Assembly: GCF_900167535.1 (NCBI RefSeq)
Contig: NZ_FUYE01000016.1
Coordinates: 91,701 to 155,700 of the forward strand
Reading direction: 5' to 3'
Source of the DNA: Prosthecobacter debontii
GTDB lineage: Bacteria; Verrucomicrobiota; Verrucomicrobiia; Verrucomicrobiales; Verrucomicrobiaceae
DNA: 64,000 nucleotides
Both the position numbers and the translations under genes were made by a program. Below the pieces are notes generated by a model that was not told where the DNA came from, did not search any database, and was given only the letters and a program-made list of their open reading frames with translations. Of the stretch, positions 8,351-17,518 are shown in pieces; the stretch's first letter is position 1, and each line of letters begins with the position of its first letter.

Positions 8351-9490
8351 TCAGAGGGTCTGACTTTCGAAGGTGACTAGGCGCTGGAGAGCGAGCATGA
8401 AGCGGTCGAGAATGAAGCCGATGAAACCGATGGCGAAGACGGCCACGACGATCTGGGCCATGCTTTCGGTCGATCCATTTTGGAATGTGTCCCACACGAA
8501 CTTCCCGAGTCCGGGGTTCTGGGCGAGCATGTCAGCGGCGATGAGCACCATCCAGCCCACGCCGATCGAAAGCCGCATTCCCGTGAAGATCAGGGGTAGG
8601 GCTGCGGGAAGGATGATCTTCCATATCCGCTGCCATGCATTCAGCTTCAGCACGCGTGCCACGTTCAGATAATCTTTATCCACACCTGCCACACCGACGG
8701 CTGTATTGATCAACGTGGGCCACAGGGAGCAGAGGGTGACGGTGCCTGCGGAGATGAGCAAGGCACGCGAGATATTACTGCCATCGGCAGGGCTGTAGAG
8801 TGCCGTAACAAAAACGAACACGATGGGTAGCCAAGCGAGGGGGGACACGGGCTTGAAGATCTGAATCAACGGATTCATGGCGAGGTTAAAGCGCGGACTC
8901 AAACCGCATAGAAAGCCGAGCGGCACGGCGATGAGCGTGGCTGCACCGATGCCGATTCCTACCGTGATGAGGCTGGTGATAATCTGCGTGCCAAAGGTGG
9001 GCGGACCTGCGTAGCGTTTGCTACGGTAGTTCTCCGCTTTTTCACGGTACTGAGAGGCCGAAGAATTTTTTCCTGCGGCTTCGGCATCGCGGGCTTTCGT
9101 TTCCCACTTCTGCGCGATGGCTTCCATGCTGGCTTTGAACTCGGTTTTCTTCACCGCTTCATTGCGGGCGAATTCGCGCATACCTTGCCAGGCGCTCCAC
9201 GTTTCTGCGGGGCTAGGGATACGCTGGCTATCGGTGTGAACGGTGTGCGAGCACAAGGTCCAAAAGCCCATAAACAGAGCGATGACCACCCCCGGCAGGA
9301 CGGTATTCATGACGATCTGCTGCCACTGAGAGCGCACATCATGCCCGGCAATGAGGCGGATAATGGGGCTGAAGTAGCCTAGACCCAGCTTTTCAAGCAG
9401 GGCAGCACTGGCGAGCATTTTTAGAGGCTCCCGTTTGGCCTTCGAGGGCTCGGGCGGGGATGTGGACGATTCACAGGTGATGGTATTCAT
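8351..9490 (-). CDS. nrtB: Nitrate ABC transporter permease NrtB
   Basis: A 379-residue permease of the binding-protein-dependent (SsuC/TauC/NrtB) group. The start is the ATG at 9490, just after the nrtA stop; the longer frame would overlap nrtA. After a cytoplasmic leader and TM1 (VLPGVVIALFMGFWTL) there is a long charged extracytoplasmic insert (residues about 115-190; FARNEAVKKTEFKASMEA, AEAAGKNSSASQYREKAENY). The core follows: FGTQIITSLITVGIGIGAA, FKPVSPLAWLPIVFVF and the EAA-type loop AWQRIWKIILPAALPLIFTG. The insert makes it longer than typical NrtB (about 280) and could contact NrtA. Substrate nitrate/nitrite is inferred from nrtA and the operon. Confidence 0.88.
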   Translation of the reverse strand: MNTITCESSTSPPEPSKAKREPLKMLASAALLEKLGLGYFSPIIRLIAGHDVRSQWQQIVMNTVLPGVVIALFMGFWTLCSHTVHTDSQRIPSPAETWSAWQGMREFARNEAVKKTEFKASMEAIAQKWETKARDAEAAGKNSSASQYREKAENYRSKRYAGPPTFGTQIITSLITVGIGIGAATLIAVPLGFLCGLSPRFNLAMNPLIQIFKPVSPLAWLPIVFVFVTALYSPADGSNISRALLISAGTVTLCSLWPTLINTAVGVAGVDKDYLNVARVLKLNAWQRIWKIILPAALPLIFTGMRLSIGVGWMVLIAADMLAQNPGLGKFVWDTFQNGSTESMAQIVVAVFAIGFIGFILDRFMLALQRLVTFESQTL

Positions 9491-9521
9491 GGCGGCGGCG
9501 GCTTTCAGGGACAGGGGGAGA

Positions 9522-10877
9522 TCACTTGAGTCCGATCTCGAAGGACTTAAGATAGTCATTGGGTTTGTGCCCATCGTAGGTCTTGCCATCGATGAACTCC
9601 GAGGTGGCCGGGCGGTAGCCATCTGTGCCGAGAGGGAAATCTGCTTCGGTGAAAAAACCTTCCTTGATCAGTAGCTTGGCGGCCTGCTCATACAAATCGG
9701 CTCGATAGACAGACTTTGCGGTTTCGGCATACCACGCGTCTGGCTTCTGTTCTTTCACTTGGCCCCAGCGCACCATCTGGGTCAGATACCAGACACAGTC
9801 ACTCAGCCAGGGATAGGAGGCATGATGTTTGAAGAAGACATTGAAGTCAGGGGCAGGCCGCTTGTCTCCAGGCTCATATTCAAAGGTGCCAGTCATACTG
9901 TTGGCAATGACAGCTTCATCGGCGCCGACGTAGTTAGGGGCGCTCAGAATTTTGACGGCCTCTTTACGGTTCTCCGCATTGGCATCCAGCCATGCACAGG
10001 CACGAATGATTGCCTTGGTCAGTGCTAACGTGGTGTTCGGATTGGTTTCGGCAAAAGCCTTGGTGATGCCGAAGACCTTCTCTGGATTGTAGGCCCAGAT
10101 TTCGTGGTCTGTGATCACTGGGACACCGATTTTTTTGAAAACGGCTTGCTGGTTCCAAGGTTCACCGACGCAGTAACCGACAATGGTGCCCGCTTCCAGA
10201 GTGGAAGGCATTTGCGGCGGCGGCGTGACGGAGATGACGAGGTCGCCATTGAGCACTCCAGGGATGTTTTCTTCGCCGGATTTCGGATCGAAGTAGTAGC
10301 CAGGACTGATCCCTCCAGCGGCTAACCAATAACGCAACTCATAGTTATGTGTGGAAACCGGGAAGACCATGCCGAACTGCAAGGGCTTGCCAGCGGATTT
10401 GGCTTCCATCACGATCGGCTTGAAAGAGTCCGCTTTGATCGGGTGTTCGGGTTTACCATCGCTACCCAGGGGGATGGCTTTTTTCATTTGCGCCCATACC
10501 GCATTGGATACCGTGATGGCGTTGCCATTGTAATCCAGGCTGACAGGAGTAATCACCTCGGCTTTCGTGCCAAAACCCACCGTGGCGCCAATGGGTTGTC
10601 CCGCCAGCATATGGGCACCGTCCAGCTCGCCAGAAATCACCCGGTCGAGCAGGACTTTCCAGTTCGCCTGGGCTTCGACTTCGACAATCAGGCCCTCGTC
10701 TTCAAAAAAACCTTTTTCCTTGGCAATGACGAGGGGTGCACAGTCGGTGAGTTTGATGAAGCCGAGGCGGAGTTGATCTTTCTCCACATCGAGCAGTTCG
10801 GTTTCTGCGCCGAAGGCGGAGAGGCTGAGGAGGGCCAAAAGGCCGGGTACAGTCAGGTAGGTCTGGGGTTTGCGCAT
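9522..10877 (-). CDS. nrtA: Nitrate ABC transporter substrate-binding protein NrtA
   Basis: A 451-residue periplasmic binding protein of the NrtA/CmpA family. The ATG at 10877 begins a signal peptide ([24 protein letters not shown]). Family features include [28 protein letters not shown], the ligand-region [25 protein letters not shown], and [17 protein letters not shown]. NrtA homologues bind nitrate/nitrite, and CmpA binds bicarbonate. The neighbouring nitrate/nitrite genes favour nitrate. It lies 17 bases downstream of the soluble NrtA-like paralogue and upstream of nrtB, so it is translated as part of the same operon. Precise ligand is inferred, not read from residues. Confidence 0.9.
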   Translation of the reverse strand: MRKPQTYLTVPGLLALLSLSAFGAETELLDVEKDQLRLGFIKLTDCAPLVIAKEKGFFEDEGLIVEVEAQANWKVLLDRVISGELDGAHMLAGQPIGATVGFGTKAEVITPVSLDYNGNAITVSNAVWAQMKKAIPLGSDGKPEHPIKADSFKPIVMEAKSAGKPLQFGMVFPVSTHNYELRYWLAAGGISPGYYFDPKSGEENIPGVLNGDLVISVTPPPQMPSTLEAGTIVGYCVGEPWNQQAVFKKIGVPVITDHEIWAYNPEKVFGITKAFAETNPNTTLALTKAIIRACAWLDANAENRKEAVKILSAPNYVGADEAVIANSMTGTFEYEPGDKRPAPDFNVFFKHHASYPWLSDCVWYLTQMVRWGQVKEQKPDAWYAETAKSVYRADLYEQAAKLLIKEGFFTEADFPLGTDGYRPATSEFIDGKTYDGHKPNDYLKSFEIGLK

Positions 10878-10894
10878 GATGATTTGGCAATGGG

Positions 10895-11992
10895 TTAGGC
10901 TGATAGGGAAGGGGATGTTTTCTTGGTCTTGGACGCGGCGGTGGCGGCGGGCGGTAAGAGGTGATCCGCGCTCCAGCATTCACGCAGAGCCTCGGAAGCT
11001 TCGGCTCTTTGAGTCGCCAGGATGAGGCCGTGCTGGACGAACTGATTCAGCAGCCACATGCCCCGCTCATTCAGAGGTTCATTGGCCTCACGGCGGTGAA
11101 AGATGTGGAAGGCGGAGGCGTCCATGCTTTGGCCGGTGCCGAGGTCGAGAGGACCAATGAGGGACTTTTTCAAAATCGCTTCGCCATTGAGGAAGTAACC
11201 GCTGGCTGCCAGGATGCGGACGACCTCGGGGCGATTCTCTAAGACATCGCAAAAAGCGCAGGCCTCTCGCAGGGCGGCTGTGATGGCTTGGGCTTGGTCC
11301 AGATGACTGCTGATGAAACTCTCATTCATCAGCAACACTTTCTCAGGGTGATTGGGGGCCAATTGCTCGCTGGTGGCGACGATCCAACCAACGGCTTTAT
11401 CCACGGCCACAGAGTTCCAAGGTTCTCCCACGCAGTAGCCATCGATCAGCCCGGCGGCCATGTTGGCGGCCATCTGAGTGGGGGGCAATGCGACGATGCG
11501 GACGTCTTGATCGGGATTGATACCACCCGAGATCAGCCACTGGCGCAGCAGGAAGTGGTGCGCTGCATAGCGGGAGACCATGCCGAAGGTGAGCCGCCGA
11601 GATGTGGTGCTGCGGATCAGTTTCTTTAGGCTGGCGGCATCCCGGACCCCGCGATTCCACAAGTCCCGGCTGAGGGTGATGGCATCTCCATGGAGATTGA
11701 AAACGAACGGAGCCACGACGCGAGAAGGTGGTGTGCTCAGACCTAACCGCATGGCTAGCGCGAGACCCGCGATGGCATGCGCAGCATCCACCTGGCCGTA
11801 GAGGAGCTTTTCCCGGATGGTGGCCCAGCCGACCTCGCAGCTCAGCTCCACCTGCACACCGTGCTTCCGAAAGAGATCTTGCTCTTTCGCCACCAGCAGA
11901 GGGGCACAGTCTGCCAGCGGGATAAACCCGATGCGGACTGGCTGAATGACCCCGGAGAGAGAGGGGCCTGAAACAAGGGCGGCTTTTGGCAT
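10895..11992 (-). CDS. Cytosolic NrtA/NasS-like nitrate-binding protein
   Basis: A 365-residue NrtA/CmpA-family protein without a signal peptide. The ATG at 11992 was chosen because it has the strongest ribosome-binding site in the operon (AAAGGAGGGCGTT just before it); an upstream ATG at 12088 would overlap the LysR start. It shows [49 protein letters not shown] and [16 protein letters not shown], parallel to NrtA. Soluble versions in other bacteria (NasS) sense nitrate and control the ANTAR antiterminator NasT. No NasT-like gene is visible here; instead a LysR regulator is transcribed divergently. It may therefore sense nitrate for LysR, or regulate the transporter in place of the missing NrtC C-domain. 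First gene of the operon. Confidence 0.85.
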   Translation of the reverse strand: MPKAALVSGPSLSGVIQPVRIGFIPLADCAPLLVAKEQDLFRKHGVQVELSCEVGWATIREKLLYGQVDAAHAIAGLALAMRLGLSTPPSRVVAPFVFNLHGDAITLSRDLWNRGVRDAASLKKLIRSTTSRRLTFGMVSRYAAHHFLLRQWLISGGINPDQDVRIVALPPTQMAANMAAGLIDGYCVGEPWNSVAVDKAVGWIVATSEQLAPNHPEKVLLMNESFISSHLDQAQAITAALREACAFCDVLENRPEVVRILAASGYFLNGEAILKKSLIGPLDLGTGQSMDASAFHIFHRREANEPLNERGMWLLNQFVQHGLILATQRAEASEALRECWSADHLLPPAATAASKTKKTSPSLSA

Positions 11993-12013
11993 AACGCCCT
12001 CCTTTATCAGCAG

Positions 12014-12027
12014 CGGTGGTGCCACCG
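12014..12027. promoter_or_regulatory. Inverted repeat in the divergent nitrate control region
   Basis: The sequence CGGTGGTGCCACCG has 6-base arms around a 2-base centre. It lies between the divergent LysR gene and the nitrate operon, just upstream of the ribosome-binding site of the first operon gene. It could be an operator or a 5' leader hairpin; no protein is assigned. Confidence 0.4.
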
Positions 12028-12073
12028 TGCCAAACTCATGCAGAAACAACGCGCAATCTTTTTCACATGGTGT

Positions 12074-12088
12074 ATGAATGATATTCAT
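12074..12088. promoter_or_regulatory. Perfect inverted repeat at the lysR start (candidate operator)
   Basis: ATGAAT-GAT-ATTCAT is a perfect 6-3-6 inverted repeat overlapping the first possible start codons of the LysR gene. LysR regulators usually bind interrupted dyads of the T-N11-A type near the divergent promoter and repress themselves. The position fits autoregulation. It is AT-rich and could be chance. Confidence 0.4.
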
Positions 12089-12989
12089 GGATCAGCCCCT
12101 CGATACTCGGCAGCTTCGCGCCTTTATCTCCCTCGCCCGCAGTGGTAGCTTCACGCAGGCCGGGCGGGAACTGCACCTCACTCAGTCAGCCATCAGTCAT
12201 GGCATCAAGGCCCTGGAGACAGACCTCGACTGTCAGCTTTTTCATCGCCAGGGAAAGAGTGTTCATCTCACTCATCATGGTCGCGAGTTGCTGCCTCATG
12301 CAGAAACCATCATGCGCGCGATGAGTCAGGCACGTGCTTCTTTAGGGGCTCTGGATAAGAATCCGCGCGGGCGCCTAACCATTGGTTGCACACCAGCAGC
12401 GTCTCAATACATCCTGCCGACGGTTTTTCGCGAGTTTAAGGAAAGTTTCCCCCAGTATGAAATCCGTGTGTTGCCTGGGGAGACCCCGGAGATCATGGAG
12501 AAACTGCAGGACAATCAAGTGGACCTCGCGGTGACGTTGGGCCCGCCAGACACCTCACAACTCGTCTGCCAGACCATCTTCGAGGACGAGCTAGAGTTCC
12601 TGGTTTCTCCTCTGCATCCCTGGGTTTCGAAAGTGCCCAAGATTAAAGATGCGGTGACGGAGACCTTCATTGTTTCCAGTCGAAGCAGTCTGAATTTCCT
12701 GATGATCCAAGAGTATTTTTTGAAACAAGGAGTGCGTCTTCAGCACTTCATCGAGCTGGGGAGCAGTGAAGCCATCAAGGAACTGGCCAAACTGGGATTG
12801 GGCATCGCTGTGGCAGCGCGCTGGATTGCGCAGTCGGAGATTGCGGCGGGGCAACTCGTGCCCATTCGGCTACCCAAGGCCAAGCTGCGCCGCCGGTGGG
12901 TGACATCGTTTTTAAAGGGGCGTCCCTTGAATCTCGCCGAACGCACCTTTATCGGTTTGTGTGAAGAGGTGGGACGTCGGATGAATTGA
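12087..12989 (+). CDS. LysR-family transcriptional regulator of the nitrate operon
   Basis: A LysR-type activator/repressor of about 300 residues. I favour the ATG at 12087 (MDQPLDTRQLRAF); another in-frame ATG is at 12078. The N-terminal winged helix-turn-helix reads SGSFTQAGRELHLTQSAISHGIKALE, followed by the linker helix and a periplasmic-binding-like effector domain (RLTIGCTPAASQYILPTVFREF). It is divergent from the ten-gene nitrate operon with under 100 bases between, the usual arrangement for a LysR gene and its target. By analogy with Cbl/Nac/CysB-like regulators it probably responds to a nitrogen signal, but the effector cannot be read from sequence. Confidence 0.88.
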   Translation: MDQPLDTRQLRAFISLARSGSFTQAGRELHLTQSAISHGIKALETDLDCQLFHRQGKSVHLTHHGRELLPHAETIMRAMSQARASLGALDKNPRGRLTIGCTPAASQYILPTVFREFKESFPQYEIRVLPGETPEIMEKLQDNQVDLAVTLGPPDTSQLVCQTIFEDELEFLVSPLHPWVSKVPKIKDAVTETFIVSSRSSLNFLMIQEYFLKQGVRLQHFIELGSSEAIKELAKLGLGIAVAARWIAQSEIAAGQLVPIRLPKAKLRRRWVTSFLKGRPLNLAERTFIGLCEEVGRRMN

Positions 12990-13014
12990 GTTTTCTCGCT
13001 TCTCGCTTTTCCGC

Positions 13015-13581
13015 ATGGATTCTGTTTCACCCTATCAGCATTGCTCCCGATGTGGTGCGGGAGCTTTGATTTCAGTCTCTCGACGAGAGTTTGTTTGTTC
13101 GCCTTGTGGTTATAGGCACTTCATTACGCCGGTGCCTGCCGCCGTAGCTTTGATCTTGGATGATGAGGGGCGTCTGCTCGTGACTCGTCGTGGTCACGAG
13201 CCTGGCTTTGGCAAACTTGGACTGCCGGGCGGGGTTATCGAGCCCGGTGAGACGGCCGAGGAAGCCGCATCTCGTGAGACCTTGGAGGAGGTGGGGCTCG
13301 CCGTTCCCGTGGGTGCCTTCGAATCTTTCCTGACTTTGCCTAACATCTATTGGTTTCAAGATTACCCATGGCCCACCTTGGATCTGTTTTATCTGGCTCG
13401 CGTGCCTAGCTTTGAAAGTGCGCAGGCTTGCCCTGAAGAAGTTTCCGAATTGTTCTTCATCTCGCTGGCCGAGGTTTCGGTGGCGGACTTCGCCTTTGAG
13501 TCCAATGCTCGTGCTGTGACCAAGCTGCAAGAATATGCTGCTCAGTCTGTTGTTAGCTTTCGTTCTCCTTCTCACCCATGA
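13015..13581 (+). CDS. Nudix hydrolase with N-terminal zinc ribbon
   Basis: A 188-residue Nudix protein. A zinc ribbon (CSRCG ... CSPCG, residues 10-31) precedes the Nudix domain, whose box GGVIEPGETAEEAASRETLEEVGL follows the GX5EX7REUXEEXGU pattern and binds the catalytic metal. The zinc ribbon places it near the NudC/ADP-ribose pyrophosphatase-like group, but it is shorter than NADH pyrophosphatase NudC (about 260), so the substrate is uncertain. Its stop overlaps the ATG of the SDR gene (ATGA), indicating translational coupling. Confidence 0.88.
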   Translation: MDSVSPYQHCSRCGAGALISVSRREFVCSPCGYRHFITPVPAAVALILDDEGRLLVTRRGHEPGFGKLGLPGGVIEPGETAEEAASRETLEEVGLAVPVGAFESFLTLPNIYWFQDYPWPTLDLFYLARVPSFESAQACPEEVSELFFISLAEVSVADFAFESNARAVTKLQEYAAQSVVSFRSPSHP

Positions 13582-14348
13582 CGCATTCACTTTTCGACCT
13601 TTCTGGAAAAAAGGCTCTCGTGACCGGTGGCAGTAAAGGCCTTGGCAAGGCCATGGCGCGCGGATTTGCTGAAGCCGGTGCGGATGTCATGATCTCTAGC
13701 CGTAGTGAAAATGAGCTGACAGCTGCGGCTGCCGAGATTCAGGAAGGTCTTTCGATCAAGGTGGAGTGGATGGTGGCCGACATGACCGACCGTGCCCAAG
13801 TGAAGGCCCTGGCTTCAGAGGCTGAGCAACGCTTGGGGAAAGTCGATATCTTGATCAATAACGCAGGGGCGAATCATCCCCAGGCAATCGATGAAATCAC
13901 AGATGAGGTATGGGATCGAATGGTTGAGCTTGATCTTACCAGTTGCATGGCGCTGACTCGTTATCTCGTCCCGGGTATGAAGGAGAGAAAATGGGGACGT
14001 GTGATTCACATCTCGTCGGTGCTCGGAGTGGGCTCTAAAGAAAAGCGTAACGCCTACTCGGCCTGTAAAGCGGCTCTCATCGGTCTGGCTAAAGCTAGCG
14101 CCATCGACCTCGGCCCTTTCAACATCACCGTTAATTGCCTCTGTCCCGGTCCTTTTCTGACGGATCTGCCCATGAGCCTGCTCAGTGAGTCGGAGAAGCA
14201 AGCCTTTGCCAACCGCACGGCCCTTCAGCGCTGGGGACTCCCTCGTGAGCTTGCTGGACCGGCTCTCATGCTGGCCAGTGAGGCGGGGAGTTACATCACA
14301 GGGGAAGCTCTGCTGGTGGATGGCGGAGCGTTTGCTCGGGCTTTGTAA
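13578..14348 (+). CDS. Short-chain dehydrogenase/reductase (SDR)
   Basis: A 256-residue classical SDR oxidoreductase. It has the Rossmann motif TGGSKGLG (residues 17-24), NNAGA, the catalytic Ser (HISSVLGVG), and the YxxxK active site (YSACK). An Arg/Ser after the second strand (SSRSENE) suggests NADP(H). The length and the ending SYITGEALLVDGGAFA are typical of gluconate 5-dehydrogenase/3-oxoacyl-ACP reductase-like SDRs; the substrate cannot be assigned. It overlaps the Nudix gene by four bases, so the two are co-expressed. Confidence 0.9.
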   Translation: MTHSLFDLSGKKALVTGGSKGLGKAMARGFAEAGADVMISSRSENELTAAAAEIQEGLSIKVEWMVADMTDRAQVKALASEAEQRLGKVDILINNAGANHPQAIDEITDEVWDRMVELDLTSCMALTRYLVPGMKERKWGRVIHISSVLGVGSKEKRNAYSACKAALIGLAKASAIDLGPFNITVNCLCPGPFLTDLPMSLLSESEKQAFANRTALQRWGLPRELAGPALMLASEAGSYITGEALLVDGGAFARAL

Positions 14349-14400
14349 TTACTATAAAGTTTGCTGGCGTTCTACGAGAGGTGTCGTTCAGTTAAATGGA

Positions 14401-15654
14401 ATGTCTTCGGCTCCATCTCTCTCCATTCTCAATTCACCGCGTCTTGCCACAGGGCTCGTGGTCGTGACATTTTTGATTTATGCGGTCTTGGCGGTGCTGC
14501 GTCACTCGGATCACCCGATCTGGGATGAGGCCCGATATCTGGAATACGCGAGGAATCTGACGCATGGATTCTATGTGACGGACGAAGATCCTAACTTTGT
14601 CAATGGCCCGGCTTATCCCATCGTTTTGATGCCCTTCTGTCAGAGTCCGCAGGCCGCGCTCGGGGGGCGGTTATTGAATGCCTTTTTCATGGCGGCTACC
14701 GTGGCCTTTGTCTGGCTGACCGTCCGGCGTTATGCCAATGGCCCGTGGGCTCTGGCGGGAGCGGCCTTGACAGGGTTTCACCCCACCTTGTTATGGATGG
14801 GCTTCGCCCTGATGAGTGAACCCATGTCGGTTTTTTCTCTGACCGGTTTTGTCTTGGCCTTCACGACTGCACTCCGGCAGCGTAGCTGGGCCTGGAGCCT
14901 GCTTGCCGCTCTATTTTTCGGGTGGCTGATCATGACTCGCGTGTTCTTTGGGCACGTGTTGATGGCGACCGCCGTGCTCTGTCTAGCCTTGCTGCTCATC
15001 CGGGAATGGCGGGCAGCCCTCGTGCGGACACTGGCCATACTGGCGCTCTCCTTCGGGCTTTGTGTTCCCTACCTGGCCTACACTCAAGCTAAGACAGGGG
15101 AGTTTCTGTGCTGGTCCACAAACGCAGGCGAACTGCTTTACTGGATGAGCAGTCATCATGAGGGGGAAAACGGACACTGGTTTGGCAAGGCGGATGTTCG
15201 CTCCGTGCCTGAGGTGGCTGTTCTTCACGACGCCTTTTATGAGCAGGTGCTCAAGCATCCTATTCTGGAACGGGAGGCCATGCTGAAAGCGGCTGCTGTG
15301 GCCAATTTTAAGTCCAATCCAGGCAAGGTGGCTTACAATTGGGTATGTAACCTCACTCGCTTGGCTTTTGGATTCCCACGCTCTCATCAGCCGGAAGAAC
15401 TCCGCACGGTCGTGCTCATCCTGGCCAATGGTCCCTTGATTCTGATGGCCATTGTGGCCGGATATCTCGGGCTGCGATTCTGGCGCACCATGCCTGTCGA
15501 AATCTGGATTCTCATGGGGATGACGGCTTTTTATCTCGGTGGAACGACCCTGGCCCCCTGTCTGCCGCGCTATTTTGTGCTGATGGTTCCCGTCCTCTGG
15601 TTGGGGGTGGCACAGGCTTGGCACCGTCACTTGCAGGTAACGATCAAGCCCTGA
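14401..15654 (+). CDS. PMT/GT39-like membrane glycosyltransferase
   Basis: A 417-residue multispanning membrane protein. I use the ATG at 14401, since the longer frame overlaps the SDR gene. About ten hydrophobic helices alternate with short loops. An acidic pair in the first loop (HPIWDEARYLEYARNL) is the type of motif that binds metal and lipid-phosphate sugar in GT-C enzymes of the PMT/ArnT (GT39/GT83) family. It likely moves a sugar from a polyprenyl-phosphate donor to a lipid or protein outside the membrane. The acceptor is unknown and no partner genes are adjacent. Confidence 0.78.
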   Translation: MSSAPSLSILNSPRLATGLVVVTFLIYAVLAVLRHSDHPIWDEARYLEYARNLTHGFYVTDEDPNFVNGPAYPIVLMPFCQSPQAALGGRLLNAFFMAATVAFVWLTVRRYANGPWALAGAALTGFHPTLLWMGFALMSEPMSVFSLTGFVLAFTTALRQRSWAWSLLAALFFGWLIMTRVFFGHVLMATAVLCLALLLIREWRAALVRTLAILALSFGLCVPYLAYTQAKTGEFLCWSTNAGELLYWMSSHHEGENGHWFGKADVRSVPEVAVLHDAFYEQVLKHPILEREAMLKAAAVANFKSNPGKVAYNWVCNLTRLAFGFPRSHQPEELRTVVLILANGPLILMAIVAGYLGLRFWRTMPVEIWILMGMTAFYLGGTTLAPCLPRYFVLMVPVLWLGVAQAWHRHLQVTIKP

Positions 15655-15755
15655 AAAGATCAAATCGGCACTGGAATTGAGCCGAGGAGGCGTTAACATC
15701 GTCCTCCCAGCCAAAGGCGTGCGTATGTCTTGGCACGGCTCTTTCCAACCTCTCT

Positions 15756-16970
15756 ATGCCCAGCAAGAAGACTCCAGTCTGTGACTCCGTTGAATCCGTC
15801 ATCGCGGACATCCACGCCGGCAGGATGGTCATTGTGACGGACGATGAAGATCGCGAAAATGAAGGTGATTTGATCTGTGCTGCCGAAGCCATCACCCCTG
15901 AAATGGTGACGTTCATGGTGCGAGAGGGGGGCGGAATGCTCTGCGTGCCGGTGTCGCTGGAGATCGCCACCCAGCTCAATTTGGAGAGCATGGTGCCGGA
16001 AAATCGGGAAGCTTTTCGGACGGATTTCACGGTCACGGTTGATGCTGCTGTCGGTATCACGACAGGTATCAGCTCCGCTGACCGGGCTCGCACCATCCGA
16101 CTCTTAGCGGATGCGAAGAGCACCATTGCTGATTTCGTCCAACCTGGACACATCAATCCGCTCGTGGCGAAACCCGGGGGCGTTCTGCGCCGTGCTGGAC
16201 ATACTGAGGCGGCGGTGGATCTCTGCCGTCTGGCTGGCCTGCGTCAGGCGGGGGTGCTCATCGAAATCATGAATCCGGACGGCACGATGGCACGCATGCC
16301 GGATCTCAAGAAGTTTGCGAAAAAGCATAAACTCAAGATCTGTTCGATTGCGGATCTCATCGCTTACCGTCGCCGCAGCGAGAAGCTGGTGGAGAAAATG
16401 GAGGTGGTGGACATGCCCACCGACTTCGGAACTTTCAAGCTGCACCTGTATAAGAGCAGCCTGGATGGCGTGCATCATGTGGCTCTGGTGATGGGTGAGA
16501 TCGATGCAGAGACACCCACCCTCGTGCGAGTGCACAGTGAGTGCCTTACCGGAGACATCTTTGCCTCCCGCCGCTGCGACTGTGGCAGTCAGCTACACGC
16601 TGCCATGAATAAAGTGTCCGAAGCCGGGCGCGGCGTCATCATCTACATGCGCGGTCATGAGGGGCGCGGGATCGGTCTGCACGGCAAGATCATGGCCTAT
16701 AAACTGCAAGAGCAGGGTCTGGATACGGTTGAGGCTAATCTCAAGCTCGGCTTTGCGATGGACCTTCGGGACTATGGAATCGGTGCCCAAATCATCTCAG
16801 ATCTCGGCGTGCGTAAGATTCGCCTCATGACCAACAATCCACGTAAAGTCGTGGGGCTGGAAGGTCATAAACTGGAGATTGTGGAGCAGGTGCCCGTGAT
16901 CTCTCAGCCCAATCCGCACAATCAAAAATACCTGGAAACCAAAAAGAAGAAGCTCGGTCATAAACTCTAA
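15756..16970 (+). CDS. ribBA: Bifunctional DHBP synthase / GTP cyclohydrolase II
   Basis: A 404-residue fusion for the first steps of riboflavin synthesis. The N-half (RibB, 1-205) converts ribulose 5-phosphate to 3,4-dihydroxy-2-butanone 4-phosphate: acidic loop DDEDRENEGD (29-38), TGISSADRA, and GHTEAAVDLCRLAG. The C-half (RibA) opens GTP: zinc ligands in SECLTGDIFASRRCDCG, then RGHEGRGIGL and MTNNPRK. All key residues are present. It opens a cluster with ribH and nusB. No FMN riboswitch is recognisable in the 100 bases upstream. Confidence 0.97.
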   Translation: MPSKKTPVCDSVESVIADIHAGRMVIVTDDEDRENEGDLICAAEAITPEMVTFMVREGGGMLCVPVSLEIATQLNLESMVPENREAFRTDFTVTVDAAVGITTGISSADRARTIRLLADAKSTIADFVQPGHINPLVAKPGGVLRRAGHTEAAVDLCRLAGLRQAGVLIEIMNPDGTMARMPDLKKFAKKHKLKICSIADLIAYRRRSEKLVEKMEVVDMPTDFGTFKLHLYKSSLDGVHHVALVMGEIDAETPTLVRVHSECLTGDIFASRRCDCGSQLHAAMNKVSEAGRGVIIYMRGHEGRGIGLHGKIMAYKLQEQGLDTVEANLKLGFAMDLRDYGIGAQIISDLGVRKIRLMTNNPRKVVGLEGHKLEIVEQVPVISQPNPHNQKYLETKKKKLGHKL

Positions 16971-17011
16971 TGAGCGAAGTGTTTCCCTCCTGATTTCTTT
17001 CTCCTCCCTCC

Positions 17012-17515
17012 ATGTCACAACACGGTCCCAGTCGTCCACGCCCCATCCAAGATCGCGTCTCCATCGCGATCGTGGCCAGTTTGTATAACAATCAGTTTGT
17101 CCAAGGCTTGCTGGATGCGGGTCGTGCGGAGTTGGAGGAATTGGCTCCCAATGCCATCATTACCGTTTACCGCGTTCCAGGAGCGTTTGAGATTCCGGTC
17201 TGTGCTGAACTGGTGATCAAAAACACCAAGCCGGATGCCGTCATCACCTATGGTGTCATTATCCGCGGTTCCACCGAGCACGCTGATCTCGTTGGGGCTT
17301 CCGTCACGGAGGCATTACAACAAATGGCCGTGCGTCATACCACTCCGGTGGTCCACGAGGTACTGCTGGTGAATTCTGAGGCTCAGGCGCAAGAGCGCTG
17401 CCTCGGCACTGAGATCAATCGTGGCACGGAAGCCGCCCAAGCGGCAGTCAATATGGTGGCGTTGTTCCGTAAAATGCGCGCCAATTTCACCGGTCAACCT
17501 GAAGAGCTTGCCTAA
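17012..17515 (+). CDS. ribH: 6,7-dimethyl-8-ribityllumazine synthase
   Basis: A 167-residue lumazine synthase that condenses the RibB product with the pyrimidine intermediate to make the riboflavin precursor. Characteristic segments are ASLYNNQFVQGLLDAG, VPGAFEIP, GVIIRGSTEHADLV with the catalytic His, and the C-terminal NRGTEAAQAAVNM. The usual GVLT-type strand appears as EVLLVNSEAQAQERCLG, a mild departure. It lies between ribBA and nusB; the nusB start is 3 bases after its stop. Confidence 0.95.
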   Translation: MSQHGPSRPRPIQDRVSIAIVASLYNNQFVQGLLDAGRAELEELAPNAIITVYRVPGAFEIPVCAELVIKNTKPDAVITYGVIIRGSTEHADLVGASVTEALQQMAVRHTTPVVHEVLLVNSEAQAQERCLGTEINRGTEAAQAAVNMVALFRKMRANFTGQPEELA

Positions 17516-17518
17516 ACC

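Noticed and set aside
12009..12024. A sigma-54-type promoter match (TGGCAC-N6-TGC) on the minus strand before the nitrate operon
   Set aside because: The predicted transcription start, about 11998, would fall inside the strong ribosome-binding site at 12002-11997, so transcripts would lose it; the match also has mismatches at two core positions.
15655..15755. FMN riboswitch before ribBA
   Set aside because: Only 100 bases are available and no conserved RFN-type stems or loops were seen.
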